The translations under genes were made by a program, and so were the position numbers. This document shows positions 36,044 to 45,792 of a stretch of DNA of 64,000 bases, in pieces. This DNA is from Gordoniibacillus chartarius (GTDB taxonomy: Bacteria > Bacillota > Bacilli > Paenibacillales > NBRC-103111). The notes beneath the pieces were generated by a model. The model had not been told where the DNA came from. It saw only the letters and a list, made by a program, of their open reading frames with translations, and ran no database searches. The number at the start of each line of letters is the position of its first letter. The first letter of the stretch is position 1. The stretch spans positions 1 through 64,000 of the forward strand of contig NZ_JBHLWN010000031.1 in assembly GCF_042432825.1 (NCBI RefSeq), written 5' to 3'.

Positions 36044-36291
36044 TTGTCCCACGCTCCAATAAGGTTATTGGGAGCCAAAAGCTCTTGGGTGTTGTAAAAT
36101 AGATCAGAAATTTACTGCAGAAATATCCTTGAGAATGCAGAAATCAATAATTTTTTTTCGGATAGAGATTTCCTTTCTGCAGTTAAGCGTCTTTAAAGTC
36201 CTCTGATAGTTTTGTCTCAACCCACCAACCAATGAGAAAATGCTTTTATAAACGATGATTCGAATAACAATTTCTCTTGATGAAAAGAAAA

Positions 36292-36331
36292 AGCCTGTCC
36301 CTTTGATTTATAAATCAGTAAGGAACAGGTT
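36292..36331 (-). terminator. Terminator after the primase gene
   Basis: An imperfect stem (AGCCTGTCCCTT with AAGGAACAGGT) on the minus strand is followed by CTTTTTCTTTTC. It lies about 100 bases past the primase stop. The rest of 36044-36432 shows nothing else I can assign. Confidence 0.65.
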
Positions 36332-36432
36332 CTGTATGGCTTAAAAACATCCTCATCCCTCAGACAAGAGAGCAGGGGGAGGAACAGGTCTTGAATCTGG
36401 TAATAGTTTAATATCCTCGCCCCTGATGACCT

Positions 36433-38187
36433 TTAGTAGAAGTAACCACAAAGCTGCAATCCATCGACCACCATATCGCCATGCAACTTTTTTACTCTGA
36501 AGCTAACGCCTTTATCACGCAACACTTTGTCAAGTAATTCCAAAAATACTTTTGTACTCATTGTAGCTAGCTCATTGTAATCATTGTCACGTGCCCATTC
36601 GTCAAAATCCTTCTTGAAATTTGAGCGGCGCGTTGTTGCACTTGGGTCGATCAGAATCACTTTTTCTTCAATACGGGAATTGAAGTATTCAACAACAGGA
36701 TTTTGTTTCGCCTTGTAATCCTGCAAAGCTTGCTCACAAACTTTACTCTCAGTGAGGTTGAATTGATTGTTAATCAACCGAGTCAACCCCTCCATCGCGA
36801 AACGAAGAATCCCCGGCATTTCATTAAGAAGTTTACCGATCAAATTCTTATCCGCATAACTTACGCCTTCTTCGGGAGTTTGACCGGCTTTCAACTCTTT
36901 GAATGTTTTGTTAAACGGAATGATTTGCAGTCTGCGAAAGAAACCATACGACAAATCTTCGGTTTCCATTAACCGATTGAGTAAGATTACTACTTTTGCT
37001 GACAGTACTGTGTTGTAACCTGCATGGTATTTCGGCTCAACATATACTGAATCACCGCTAGTCAACATCTTGAACTTTTCTGTATTAAATTTCTTTGAAA
37101 ATTCGTTCTCAGCTGACATGCAAACAAGCTTTCCCGGTAAATCCTGCATACCAAAGCGACCACTCATTGCACTTAAAGAAATATTTGAAACATTCTCAGG
37201 GCCAACCAAGTTGCGAATAACTTCCGCTAAGATGCTTTTTCCATTCGATCCAAGCCCAACGAAAAAGAAAGCTTTTTGGATCTTTATGTCAGGGAGGAAA
37301 AGGTAACCCAATATTTCTTGTATCAACATAATACGCTCTTTGTCACCTTCAAACACTTCTTCGAGGAAGGAAATGAATGTTGGACACTCGGCATCAGGAT
37401 CATAAGCAAACGGTACTTGAACCGTAGATAAGAATTCCGGGCTATGCTGAACCAACGCCATTTTGTACAGGTCAAGCATGCCATTTGTTAAATTTACAAC
37501 CCCCTTCTCGGGGTTCATTGACTCAACAATCGGAATCTCGCGTTTCAAAGCCTCAATGTATTCCGTCTCCATCGACCGACACCAAATGTCGGGTTCTGCT
37601 TCATGCAGAATGTTACGACAAACCGTCTTAAGAACAAGATCATTTATTTCAAAAAAGATTCCATTTTTACTGTAAACAAACAACTGGCCGTTCTCATGTT
37701 GGACGAGAGTCATCCTCATAAGTACATACCGAGCAAAGGTATTATGCCATAAGGATAGTTTTCCTTTTTCACTGATAGACAACCCTCTATTTCTCCAGCG
37801 TACACTCTTTATCATTGCTAGTTCTCTACATTCTGGATTTGAAAAGTAGCTAGCGTAATCGAATTTTCCTAATATGGCAAATCCAGCGGGTAGAAGCGAG
37901 AAAAATTCTTTTTCTCTCAAATATGAAGCAACTAAAGAATTGGATAGCAAACCCAACCTTCCTTCTTCTTCCAGTCTAAGGATTATCTGATCCAAAATTT
38001 CCTTGCCATCTTCTCTTAATTTAACAAGGTCAGTTACCAGATTCCCAACAAATTCTTCATTAGAAGCATTCTCAACAACCTTTTGAAGCAAAGCGTCTTT
38101 AGCCTTTGCATAATTGATGTCTTCAGCCACAACATTTACCACACAGTTATCCCAGACATAATCAACAACCGAGAGCTTAGTTTTCAT
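36433..38187 (-). CDS. Phage/plasmid P4-type primase-helicase
   Basis: 584 residues from the ATG at 38187, which has GGAGGG 9 bases upstream; the longer frame to 38232 lacks a site. The central D5_N-like region leads to a superfamily 3 helicase: Walker A GLGSNGKSILAEVI (near 317) and KLVCMSAENEF, then VVILLNRLMETED. The N-terminal part (1-130) is not recognised and lacks the zinc/TOPRIM primase motifs of full-length P4 alpha, so priming may need another protein. It is the replication gene of the mobile element that also carries the serine recombinase. Confidence 0.85.
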   Translation of the reverse strand: MKTKLSVVDYVWDNCVVNVVAEDINYAKAKDALLQKVVENASNEEFVGNLVTDLVKLREDGKEILDQIILRLEEEGRLGLLSNSLVASYLREKEFFSLLPAGFAILGKFDYASYFSNPECRELAMIKSVRWRNRGLSISEKGKLSLWHNTFARYVLMRMTLVQHENGQLFVYSKNGIFFEINDLVLKTVCRNILHEAEPDIWCRSMETEYIEALKREIPIVESMNPEKGVVNLTNGMLDLYKMALVQHSPEFLSTVQVPFAYDPDAECPTFISFLEEVFEGDKERIMLIQEILGYLFLPDIKIQKAFFFVGLGSNGKSILAEVIRNLVGPENVSNISLSAMSGRFGMQDLPGKLVCMSAENEFSKKFNTEKFKMLTSGDSVYVEPKYHAGYNTVLSAKVVILLNRLMETEDLSYGFFRRLQIIPFNKTFKELKAGQTPEEGVSYADKNLIGKLLNEMPGILRFAMEGLTRLINNQFNLTESKVCEQALQDYKAKQNPVVEYFNSRIEEKVILIDPSATTRRSNFKKDFDEWARDNDYNELATMSTKVFLELLDKVLRDKGVSFRVKKLHGDMVVDGLQLCGYFY

Positions 38188-38428
38188 GATAATTATCCCT
38201 CCAAATGAATTTTTGGAAAAAAGCAGACGCATAAAAAGAATAGACTGAGTGTAAATTTCCCAAACTGAGATCTCTAATTAGTTTTTGAAGAACGATTCAA
38301 GCGATGCGGATTACTAGGCAGACGGCACCCCTTTCTGAATAGATGCCAATAGTTATCCTGCTGCAGATGAAACTGCAGGCTTGGATAAATTTCTGCAGCT
38401 CTCTAAATCCATCGCTGAAAAATAAAAA

Positions 38429-38485
38429 ACACCTATTTTGTAAAGCGCAGACCGATAAAACAGTCATGCTTTACAAAATAGGTGT
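38429..38485. terminator. 18-bp perfect hairpin, terminator of the R-M operon
   Basis: ACACCTATTTTGTAAAGC (38429-38446) is the exact inverse of 38468-38485, with a 21-base loop. On the minus strand GTTTTTTATTTTT follows; on the plus strand ATTTTT follows. It lies 141 bases past the restriction gene stop and probably works in both directions. Confidence 0.8.
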
Positions 38486-38540
38486 GAAATTTTTGAACCG
38501 CCTACTGTAGCTCAAAGATAAGTTGAATATTCAAATTCAA

Positions 38541-38694
38541 GTGGAAAGTTAATATGGCCCTAAAAACCTGACTCCATTAAAATGAATAAGATGGGAAGGG
38601 GCATCAGCAACCCAAAAGTGGAAAGTTAATATGGCCCTAAAAACCTGACTCCATTAAAATGAATAAGATGGGAAGGGGCATCAGCAACCCAAAC
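38541..38694. repeat. 77-bp tandem duplication at the 3' end of the restriction gene
   Basis: Two back-to-back copies (38541-38617 and 38618-38694) are identical except for the last base. The second carries the last ~23 codons and stop of the nuclease gene; the first repeats them after the stop as an untranslated copy. Confidence 0.9.
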
Positions 38695-39573
38695 TTCTGT
38701 TTCCCAAGCGATTACACTTAGATAGCGAGCCATTACTGCGCGATTCGGGAAGGCTGTTACATAAACGATTCCGGCTGAAGAATCTTTAAATAGTCGCGCT
38801 AATTCATCATGACGTTTTCCGTCAACTGGCCCGTGGCTCGTGACAGATTCGATCAGTAGGAGCCAATCTTTATCAGGATAATAGATAACTACGTCTGGCA
38901 TTTTTCCGTGAGAGTCCACTGTTACCCCAAGACTGCTCAACAAATCCTCATCAAAATAGCCAAGTTTTTCGCCAGTGTCGCCAGCATAAATCAGAATTCC
39001 ACCTGGTACATAACGCGCGGCGAAATCCTCAATAATTGCTTTTATCAATTCGCTATGCTCACCCTGGCTAATATGAATCTGCTTTCCGGGAGCAATTTGT
39101 ACAGGAAGTCGGTTCTGTTCCCTTTCTCTGGCATACCGTTCAATGAGTGTTTGCCTTGTGGCGAGGTAAGCTTCTAAAGCTGGCTCCCATTGATCAGTCC
39201 CGTATTTCCGTATTAATTTAAGTGCCTCGGGTTCAATCTGATACACAGCTTTAGGACTATTGACAGGACGAGTTGGCTTATCGGGATTATATAGCGAGAT
39301 ACCGGCATCAATAAACTGATGCATCGTCTGGCGTCTAAAAGTTTCCCGAGTATTCGGCGCATACTCTTTTCCGTAATGAATTCTGCTAAATTCCATCATA
39401 GGCGTGATGCCAACTAATGGATTTTCTGATTGTGGCCATGATTTATCAGGTGTCAGATTCAATATGGCCAATAGGCAAAGTGCCGAACGCTCGTTTAATT
39501 GCGCTCTTGGTAAGCCAAGAGCTTTTAGTATCTCTAATGCTCCTTCAAGATTGGGATGGGTGCCCTCAGTCAT
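38626..39573 (-). CDS. BsuBI/PstI-family type II restriction endonuclease
   Basis: 315 residues. The C-terminal half shows the family core: GKMPDVVIYYPDKDWLLLIE followed by SVTSHGPVDGKRHDEL, then IVYVTAFPNRAVMARYL and AWETEVWVADAPSHL. The N-terminal half is helical and winged-helix-like. By family it cuts CTGCAG or a related palindrome as a dimer. Its start overlaps the methyltransferase stop (ATGA, 39570-39573), so translation is coupled. The frame is intact; the 3' end lies in a tandem duplication. Confidence 0.9.
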   Translation of the reverse strand: MTEGTHPNLEGALEILKALGLPRAQLNERSALCLLAILNLTPDKSWPQSENPLVGITPMMEFSRIHYGKEYAPNTRETFRRQTMHQFIDAGISLYNPDKPTRPVNSPKAVYQIEPEALKLIRKYGTDQWEPALEAYLATRQTLIERYAREREQNRLPVQIAPGKQIHISQGEHSELIKAIIEDFAARYVPGGILIYAGDTGEKLGYFDEDLLSSLGVTVDSHGKMPDVVIYYPDKDWLLLIESVTSHGPVDGKRHDELARLFKDSSAGIVYVTAFPNRAVMARYLSVIAWETEVWVADAPSHLIHFNGVRFLGPY

Positions 39574-41057
39574 AGAATCTCCTCCAACTTCTGATCTATT
39601 TCTTCTTGTCCTATTTTATCAGAGTTGGCCATTACCCATCTACCAAGGATTTCAAGTTTCTCCCTGCTAGGATACTTCATGGTGCGGAGATCGGTTGCAT
39701 TTACCTGTGTGTGTCCATTAAACACTCTAAAATACTTGTCCACTTCGGTAGAGTTTAAATAAGCATACAAGCCAAACGCCATTTCAGGAAGTATCCCTTG
39801 TTTTTGATAGTGGATGACATTAAGGCCGTTTTCAAACCCCACCTCTGAATAATCAGTACTTTCTGGAGTCAATACCCCTGCTACAATCCGACGTTTTTCC
39901 TCTTTAGACGAGAACCTCTTTACCACAGTATAATACCCGTTTGGATAAAGCCATTTTTTCATTGTTTCGTCTACAAAAACAGCATTAGGCTTTTTCATCA
40001 CCTTCGGCCATTCTGTGGATGTACCAACAAAATGATTTGGATAGAAGAGGGGGACTGTACCTTCTTCTGGCATATCACGCAAATGACCTTTCACACGAAA
40101 GTCAACGACTGGCCCAGTAGAAACCTCAACGCCGATTTCTTTTAGTGAATAATGGACGGAGGGAAATCTCTCGATAAAACTAGGCTCATTTGACGTAGGG
40201 ATATGAATAAAAAGTTCCGAATCATTCGGTTGAACGATCTTTTCAAAAGGATAGCAGTTTTCTTTGTAATCAGCAAAACTATCGTCACGAGATGTGGATA
40301 CCGTTACTTGGGTTTGACTTGCACCTCGTTCAAGCAGCATGATCACGTTTTCCTGTAGTACTTCATCGTCTTTGAAAGCCTTATCTCTGGAATCGAATAA
40401 ATGCATGTGCTTTATTGCAGTTTTTTCAAGAAGCAGTTGACGAAAAGGGCGGAAGTATGGGCCGTTACAAAAACTTCTTGGAATAATAGCGACGATCTGG
40501 CCGTGTTCTTCCATCAACTCAATTGTCAGTGCGACGAATGCAGAATATAAATTTACTGTCTCTATCCCGACGCCGCGCAATACTCTACGATGTCGCGATG
40601 AACTAGCTATTTTCTTATAAGGCGGGTTCAATATTGCGTGGGAAAAGCGGAGTATTGAACTTCTCAATAAGCTATTCTCGTCAAGAAGAGCATTTGTAGC
40701 CCATTCAATAAAATCCTCTGTTATAATCTCTTTTTGAAGATTAAGTTTATCCTCGAATAAACCTAGTGTTGTTGTAAGACGCGATCTTAAAACCTCATCA
40801 ATCTCAACGACAGTCACAGAAGCCTGATCACTGAGGTTCTCCGACACAAGACGCTCTAAGAATGCGCTTGTTAATGAACCAATGCCAGCACCAGCATCAA
40901 GAATTTTCGGATCAGGCATCATCTTTTTATCGAATAGTGAAGCCATAAACTTTGCGACACTCGAGGGAGTAAGAAACTGCCCTAATTCGGACTTGTTCTT
41001 CAGTAAAGGGTTCACTGCCAATCTTTCTTTATCTATGGACTCAAGAATTTGCGTCAT
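39570..41057 (-). CDS. Adenine DNA methyltransferase of BsuBI/PstI type
   Basis: 495 residues. Motif I is KILDAGAGIGSLTSAFLERL (near 52-71); VTVVEIDEVLRSRL is the SAM acidic loop; motif IV is HAILNPPYKKI near 145. A long C-terminal target-recognition region follows. It should methylate the adenine of the partner nuclease's site. The start has AGAGGTG upstream. No controller protein gene is seen beside the pair. Confidence 0.9.
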   Translation of the reverse strand: MTQILESIDKERLAVNPLLKNKSELGQFLTPSSVAKFMASLFDKKMMPDPKILDAGAGIGSLTSAFLERLVSENLSDQASVTVVEIDEVLRSRLTTTLGLFEDKLNLQKEIITEDFIEWATNALLDENSLLRSSILRFSHAILNPPYKKIASSSRHRRVLRGVGIETVNLYSAFVALTIELMEEHGQIVAIIPRSFCNGPYFRPFRQLLLEKTAIKHMHLFDSRDKAFKDDEVLQENVIMLLERGASQTQVTVSTSRDDSFADYKENCYPFEKIVQPNDSELFIHIPTSNEPSFIERFPSVHYSLKEIGVEVSTGPVVDFRVKGHLRDMPEEGTVPLFYPNHFVGTSTEWPKVMKKPNAVFVDETMKKWLYPNGYYTVVKRFSSKEEKRRIVAGVLTPESTDYSEVGFENGLNVIHYQKQGILPEMAFGLYAYLNSTEVDKYFRVFNGHTQVNATDLRTMKYPSREKLEILGRWVMANSDKIGQEEIDQKLEEIL

Positions 41058-41262
41058 GTTTGCACCTCTTGCTTGCGAAATGTATTTCTTTATTTTAATA
41101 TGAAAGGTTACCCGCTTTCAAATGGTATATAACTTTGAACAAAATAAAAATCCTCGCGGGTGCTTCCCGACGAGGACTGCCGATGCTTTCGGACAAGTAT
41201 TATTTTATCAGCATAAGGGGGAGGAAGCAAGGGAAGATTTCTGAACGGAGGAGAATTCTTCA

Positions 41263-41521
41263 AAACCCATGCCCCCGCTGCCCCCAATTAACCGCCACGG
41301 CAAATTCACCAGCTCCTTTCATGGCAAAAGAAAATGCACCTATGTCTGGAGTGACCGTTCAATAGTCACACCATCACGACTAAGGTGCAATTTTTATCAA
41401 CGTTCTACGGAAGGGAACCGTTAGCCCCGTAACCCTCTTGCGGATTATCAAATGGATGGGGGATAGATGCAATATAGATTTTTGAATCAGTTTGCTGAAA
41501 CCCATGCCCCCAGTGCCCCCA
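41263..41521. repeat. Pair of 24-bp direct repeats
   Basis: AAACCCATGCCCCC followed by two variable bases and TGCCCCCA occurs at 41263-41286 and 41498-41521 (22 of 24 identical, 235 bases apart). Weaker similarity extends leftward (AGATTTYTGAA). The 41058-41555 interval otherwise holds the hairpin at 41335-41399 and no gene. Function unknown; a recombination or replication site of the element is possible. Confidence 0.55.
41335..41399. terminator. Branched hairpin with T tracts on both sides
   Basis: TGCACCT (41335-41341) pairs with AGGTGCA (41393-41399), enclosing an inner GTGAC/GTCAC stem. ATTTTTATC follows on the plus strand and TTTTCTTTTG on the minus strand. It lies 157 bases past the stop of the WG-SLH gene at 41556, which it probably terminates. 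Confidence 0.55.
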
Positions 41522-41555
41522 TTTGTACATCGTAACTGCGGCTTAGTACTGAGAA

Positions 41556-43706
41556 TTATAACGCATTAAAAAGCCTTTTCATCGTAATAATAGCCTGTTG
41601 CTTCGTATAACTTGCTTTTGGGCTGAAATTGTTATTGCCGGTGCTGCCCATAACCGGACTCTGATTAGTTTTGTCCTGAATAGATGTTACCGCCGCTATC
41701 GACTCCTTAGCCCAACTAGCAACATCATCATTGTCAGCAAAGCTAAGGACATTGCTTTTAGAAGTTATGCCTAATATGTTGGCGGTTCTCGCTAACATAA
41801 CAGCGGCTTCTTGGCGAGTGATGTCTCCGTCAGGATCGAATACCCCGTCTCCTTTTCCACCTACGATACCGAGAGAGTAAGCAGCCAGAATGTCAGGATC
41901 ACTTGTATCGGTAAAGGCCGATGAGTCAAGCTTTTTGTTTTTCTCGGTCAGTAAAGTAGCGAATGATTTTCCGGTTTTAACCTCCAAGAGATGAACGACC
42001 AGTTTGCTGAAGTCGGCTCGAGAAATGTTGCTGATATAGCCAGACTTCATCTCGTCGGGAATAAGGTTAAGCGAAAACGCCTTTTCAACTTCTGGCTTCG
42101 CCCAATCGGATGGGATGTCCGTAGGATTGGACAGAATACCCCACATACCATTCTGCTTAACAGTTACTCCTTCTGGAGAAGCAAATGCTTCTGTGAAATA
42201 CTCATCATTGGCGGTTGGAAATACCCGATTGCCTTGCAAGTCAATAAAGAAAAATTTATGCTCAGGATCACCTGCGGAGGAGTATTCCGGCTTTTTGGCA
42301 ACGAAGGCGTATCCTTCCGAAATATACTTGGGATAATAGAAGACTTCAGCTTGACCTGTGTGAATATCAATTAACTCGGAATTTTCGCTTGTAAGAATAT
42401 GCCATACCTTATCATCGGAGTATTCAGAAAGCCCTACATACTTGTCTGGCTTGATAAGTACATTACCGCCAGCATCCGTAACCCCTACATAATAGTTTTT
42501 ATACTTGTCAGCCAGCTTCTTGATAAAGATCAAACCATTCTGATACGGCTCATATTTTACCGAGCCATCACTAGAGTCATAAGAGGACTTGACATAATCG
42601 ATTGAGTTATATTGCACAGGAATAATTAACTTCCCGGATTTATCTATTAATCCACTGAGGTAGCGCTTGGTTTGCGCATCATACTTTGTAACTACAGCGC
42701 GACCGTTGATAAACGGAGAAACGTCTGAAAAAACACCCAAGTCTTTTCCTAAGACGTCTTCGCCTGTTTTATCTATTAAACGGAAAGTTCCTGACTGAGT
42801 TGTTCTATCCCAATTTTCAGATACCGCAATAACACCCTCGGAGAAGTAGGTGCCAACCTTTCGATACTTTGGAGGGATTACGGTCTTGCCGCCTTTATCG
42901 ATGAACCCTAATCTCCAATAGTCGTCTTCTTTGCTTTCTTCTCGAAGTTGTGCCAGTCCGTTATGAAAAGGGGCGTCAATCAGTCGGTCTTTCAGAGCCG
43001 AATAAGGGATAACAACTTGACCGCTCATATTTACAAAATTGTTTTTCCCGTTCTTCCTAACTTCAAATAATCCGTCGCCATATTGAATATCGTCATATGT
43101 ATCCTCATTAAGGATGAACGTTCTACTGACCTTATCGTAAACTCCTTGGCTATAATCCGCACTAACTGTTACCCGGACGATCTCGCTGGTGATGTCTTTC
43201 TTTTGTGCATACTTAAATGGAAGGACATTGTTGCCCTTTTTGTCGATATACCCCCAATTGCCGTTTTTCTTGACCCAAGCAAGGCCATCTGAAAACGATT
43301 CTGCATCGTCATATATGCAAGGAATGACGAGGTTCCCGTGTCCATCTACGAACCCCCACTTATTATCTTCATTACGAACTGCGCCAAGACCTTCAGCAAA
43401 AGCCTTTGCATTAGTATACTTCAAGGGAATTATTTCGCGTCCGAGTTTACTTACATAGCCGAACTTTCCGCCCTTAATTTCCCCTGTATTCAACAGCACT
43501 CCACCAATATTTGCAACGGCCAGCCCTTCTGATAAATCCCGAACATATGTGTATGACATTTGAGGTTTAAGCAGCCAAACGAAAGGGGCGGTGTCTGAAC
43601 TTGTCGGTGTTTGATTGTTTTCCTGCGCCATTGTGATGGGACTTGACAGAACTGTACACAGCAAACAAACTATCAATGTTAATCCAACTTTCGGGAAACT
43701 ACGCAT
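41556..43706 (-). CDS. Secreted WG-repeat protein with C-terminal SLH domains
   Basis: 716 residues from the ATG at 43706 with AGGAGG upstream. Signal peptide: MRSFPKVGLTLIVCLLCTVL, ending near MAQE. The body has many WG repeats (for example KWGFVDGHGNLVIP and NWGYIDKKGNNVLP), a beta-rich repeat of unknown ligand. The last ~190 residues are SLH motifs (ISRADFSKLVVHLLE, ITRQEAAVMLARTA, YTKQQAIITMKRLF) that anchor proteins to the cell-wall polymer. It is paralogous to the next gene, with nearly identical ends; a cell-surface role is inferred. Confidence 0.88.
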   Translation of the reverse strand: MRSFPKVGLTLIVCLLCTVLSSPITMAQENNQTPTSSDTAPFVWLLKPQMSYTYVRDLSEGLAVANIGGVLLNTGEIKGGKFGYVSKLGREIIPLKYTNAKAFAEGLGAVRNEDNKWGFVDGHGNLVIPCIYDDAESFSDGLAWVKKNGNWGYIDKKGNNVLPFKYAQKKDITSEIVRVTVSADYSQGVYDKVSRTFILNEDTYDDIQYGDGLFEVRKNGKNNFVNMSGQVVIPYSALKDRLIDAPFHNGLAQLREESKEDDYWRLGFIDKGGKTVIPPKYRKVGTYFSEGVIAVSENWDRTTQSGTFRLIDKTGEDVLGKDLGVFSDVSPFINGRAVVTKYDAQTKRYLSGLIDKSGKLIIPVQYNSIDYVKSSYDSSDGSVKYEPYQNGLIFIKKLADKYKNYYVGVTDAGGNVLIKPDKYVGLSEYSDDKVWHILTSENSELIDIHTGQAEVFYYPKYISEGYAFVAKKPEYSSAGDPEHKFFFIDLQGNRVFPTANDEYFTEAFASPEGVTVKQNGMWGILSNPTDIPSDWAKPEVEKAFSLNLIPDEMKSGYISNISRADFSKLVVHLLEVKTGKSFATLLTEKNKKLDSSAFTDTSDPDILAAYSLGIVGGKGDGVFDPDGDITRQEAAVMLARTANILGITSKSNVLSFADNDDVASWAKESIAAVTSIQDKTNQSPVMGSTGNNNFSPKASYTKQQAIITMKRLFNAL

Positions 43707-43741
43707 CAAAAATACCTCCTAGAACTAAGCGATCAAAGTCA

Positions 43742-45541
43742 TTAATTGGCGTTAAACAGCCTTTTCATCGTAATAAAAGCCTGCTGCTTCGTGTAACTGT
43801 CCTTCGGACTGAAGTTATTGTTGCCCGTACTGCCCATCACCGGACTCTGGTTCGATTTATCCTTGATGGAGGAAACTAGAGACACCGAATCCTTAGCCCA
43901 ACTTGCAATATTTTCGTCGTCTGCATAATTTACGTTTCCGCCAACATTGCTGATGCCCAGTACTTTGGCTGTTCTGGCTAACATTACAGCGGCTTCTTGG
44001 CGAGTGATGTCGCCTTTAGGATCGAAAATGCCGTCACCTTTACCGCCAACGATTCCAAGAGAATACGCGGCGAGAATAGTCGGGTCGATAGTATCACTAA
44101 AAGCTTCTAAATCTAAAGTCTTGTTCTCTTCAGATAGTAATGCGGAGATTGATTTCCCTGTTTTAACCTCTATGAGACGGACAACCAAACTACTAAATTC
44201 TGCTCTAGTTATGTTGATTTCATACCCAAACTGCAGTGGGTCAGGGATTAGTTTCAAAGAAAGGGCAGTCTCAATCTCTGTCTTTGCCCAATCGGAAGGA
44301 GTATTCAAAGGATTTGAGATATATCCCCATAATCCGTCGACTTCTACACCTGCAAGGCCTTCAGCGAAAAACGAGGCTTTACTAAATTGTGGAGCTATAA
44401 TTTCTTTGCCCAATTTATCGATATATCCCCATTTCCCATTTTTCTTTACGGCTGCTAAACCTTCTGCGAACCCCCCAGCATCTTCGTATTGAGGTTGAAT
44501 AACGATTTTCCCCGTTACGTCGATGAATCCCCATTTATTTCCCATTCTTAGCGGCGCATAACCTTCTTGGAAGTTAAAGTATTCACCAAAAGTAACGAGG
44601 ATAATGCTTCCCGTTTCTCTTTGCTCCTTTTTTTCATTTAATATTTTGGGGTATATCACTGTGGTTCCGCTTCTATTGATAAAAGAGGTGACCCCTCTAC
44701 TATCGGCAACAAGTGCTAAGCCGTTATTGAACGAATACGCTCGGTCAAATTGAGGGGGTATTACTTCATTCCCGGACTTATCGATATATCCCCATTTCCC
44801 AGACCTTTTTACTGGTGCCAGACCTTCGCTGAAGTCAGAAGCATCATCAAATATTGGGGCAACGATTTCCTTACTGTTCTTATCAACATAACCCCACTTC
44901 TTGCCCTGTTGTACAGCAGCCATACCTTCACTGAAATCACCTGTAGCATCATATTGAGGTTGGATGACTACTGACCCTGACTTATCAATGAATCCATATT
45001 TGTCACCCACAAGTACTGAGGCCATTCCTTCCTTGAAGTCATGGGCATCATCAAATTTGGGAATAACCGCTAGTTCACCTTTTGTGTTGATAAAACCAAA
45101 CTTATACGGAGAGTAACCCCCGTATATAAGTTTCCCGTTATCTTCCGCATATACATTGAATCGAATCATTCCGTCACTTACGAGGTATAAATGGTCAAAT
45201 CTGCTCAGTTTGTTGACTTTATCAAATCTGCCTAACGCAAACTCCTTCCCTTCTAGTCCGGGATCGATCTGGATTTCCGTAAGCACATTCCCACTTCTGT
45301 CGACTATTTGATATCCAGATTCAAACGCCCAGCCTCTGTCGAACTTCCTTGCTTTTCGCACAATAGAAACCCCTTCTTCAAACGGGATTCGGCCGATAAT
45401 ATCCATATAATATTGCGGCTCAATTGCGAAGTTCGGCGTGCCACTGGTACCACTTTCTTGAGCCTGAACTGTAGATAAGCAAAACAATTGAGCCAAAAGT
45501 ATGCTGATTCCAATGATTATAAAAAATCTTTGAGCTTTCAT
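43742..45541 (-). CDS. Secreted WG-repeat protein with C-terminal SLH domains, paralogue 2
   Basis: 599 residues, ATG with AGGAGG upstream. Signal peptide: RFFIIIGISILLAQLFCLST, cleavage near VQAQE. At least six WG repeats occur (KYGFIDKSGSVVIQ, KWGYVDKNSKEIVA, KWGYIDKSGNEVIP and others). Three SLH motifs follow at the end (ITRAEFSSLVVRLIE, ITRQEAAVMLARTA, YTKQQAFITMKRLF). It lies 35 bases before its 716-residue paralogue, suggesting a tandem duplication followed by repeat gain or loss. It probably heads the same operon. Confidence 0.88.
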   Translation of the reverse strand: MKAQRFFIIIGISILLAQLFCLSTVQAQESGTSGTPNFAIEPQYYMDIIGRIPFEEGVSIVRKARKFDRGWAFESGYQIVDRSGNVLTEIQIDPGLEGKEFALGRFDKVNKLSRFDHLYLVSDGMIRFNVYAEDNGKLIYGGYSPYKFGFINTKGELAVIPKFDDAHDFKEGMASVLVGDKYGFIDKSGSVVIQPQYDATGDFSEGMAAVQQGKKWGYVDKNSKEIVAPIFDDASDFSEGLAPVKRSGKWGYIDKSGNEVIPPQFDRAYSFNNGLALVADSRGVTSFINRSGTTVIYPKILNEKKEQRETGSIILVTFGEYFNFQEGYAPLRMGNKWGFIDVTGKIVIQPQYEDAGGFAEGLAAVKKNGKWGYIDKLGKEIIAPQFSKASFFAEGLAGVEVDGLWGYISNPLNTPSDWAKTEIETALSLKLIPDPLQFGYEINITRAEFSSLVVRLIEVKTGKSISALLSEENKTLDLEAFSDTIDPTILAAYSLGIVGGKGDGIFDPKGDITRQEAAVMLARTAKVLGISNVGGNVNYADDENIASWAKDSVSLVSSIKDKSNQSPVMGSTGNNNFSPKDSYTKQQAFITMKRLFNAN

Positions 45542-45792
45542 AATGAGTTCCTCCTGTCTTCAATTGTTAGAAGGTCAAGGATATTGGTTCTTGACCCTGA
45601 ATCGTTAGTTTGCCTAAAGTTCACCGCGATCCGGCGGAAAACACCTACGGTTTTTGGCATTTCGAGACTAAGAGTACTGGAAAGGAGAAAAACTTTCCAC
45701 GGACTTTAAGTGACATTTAGCAAGACCTAAATCCCCATACCTACTGTGCCGATATTTTTATATAGATTGGTCGTTGTCGGGAGGTCATTGAT

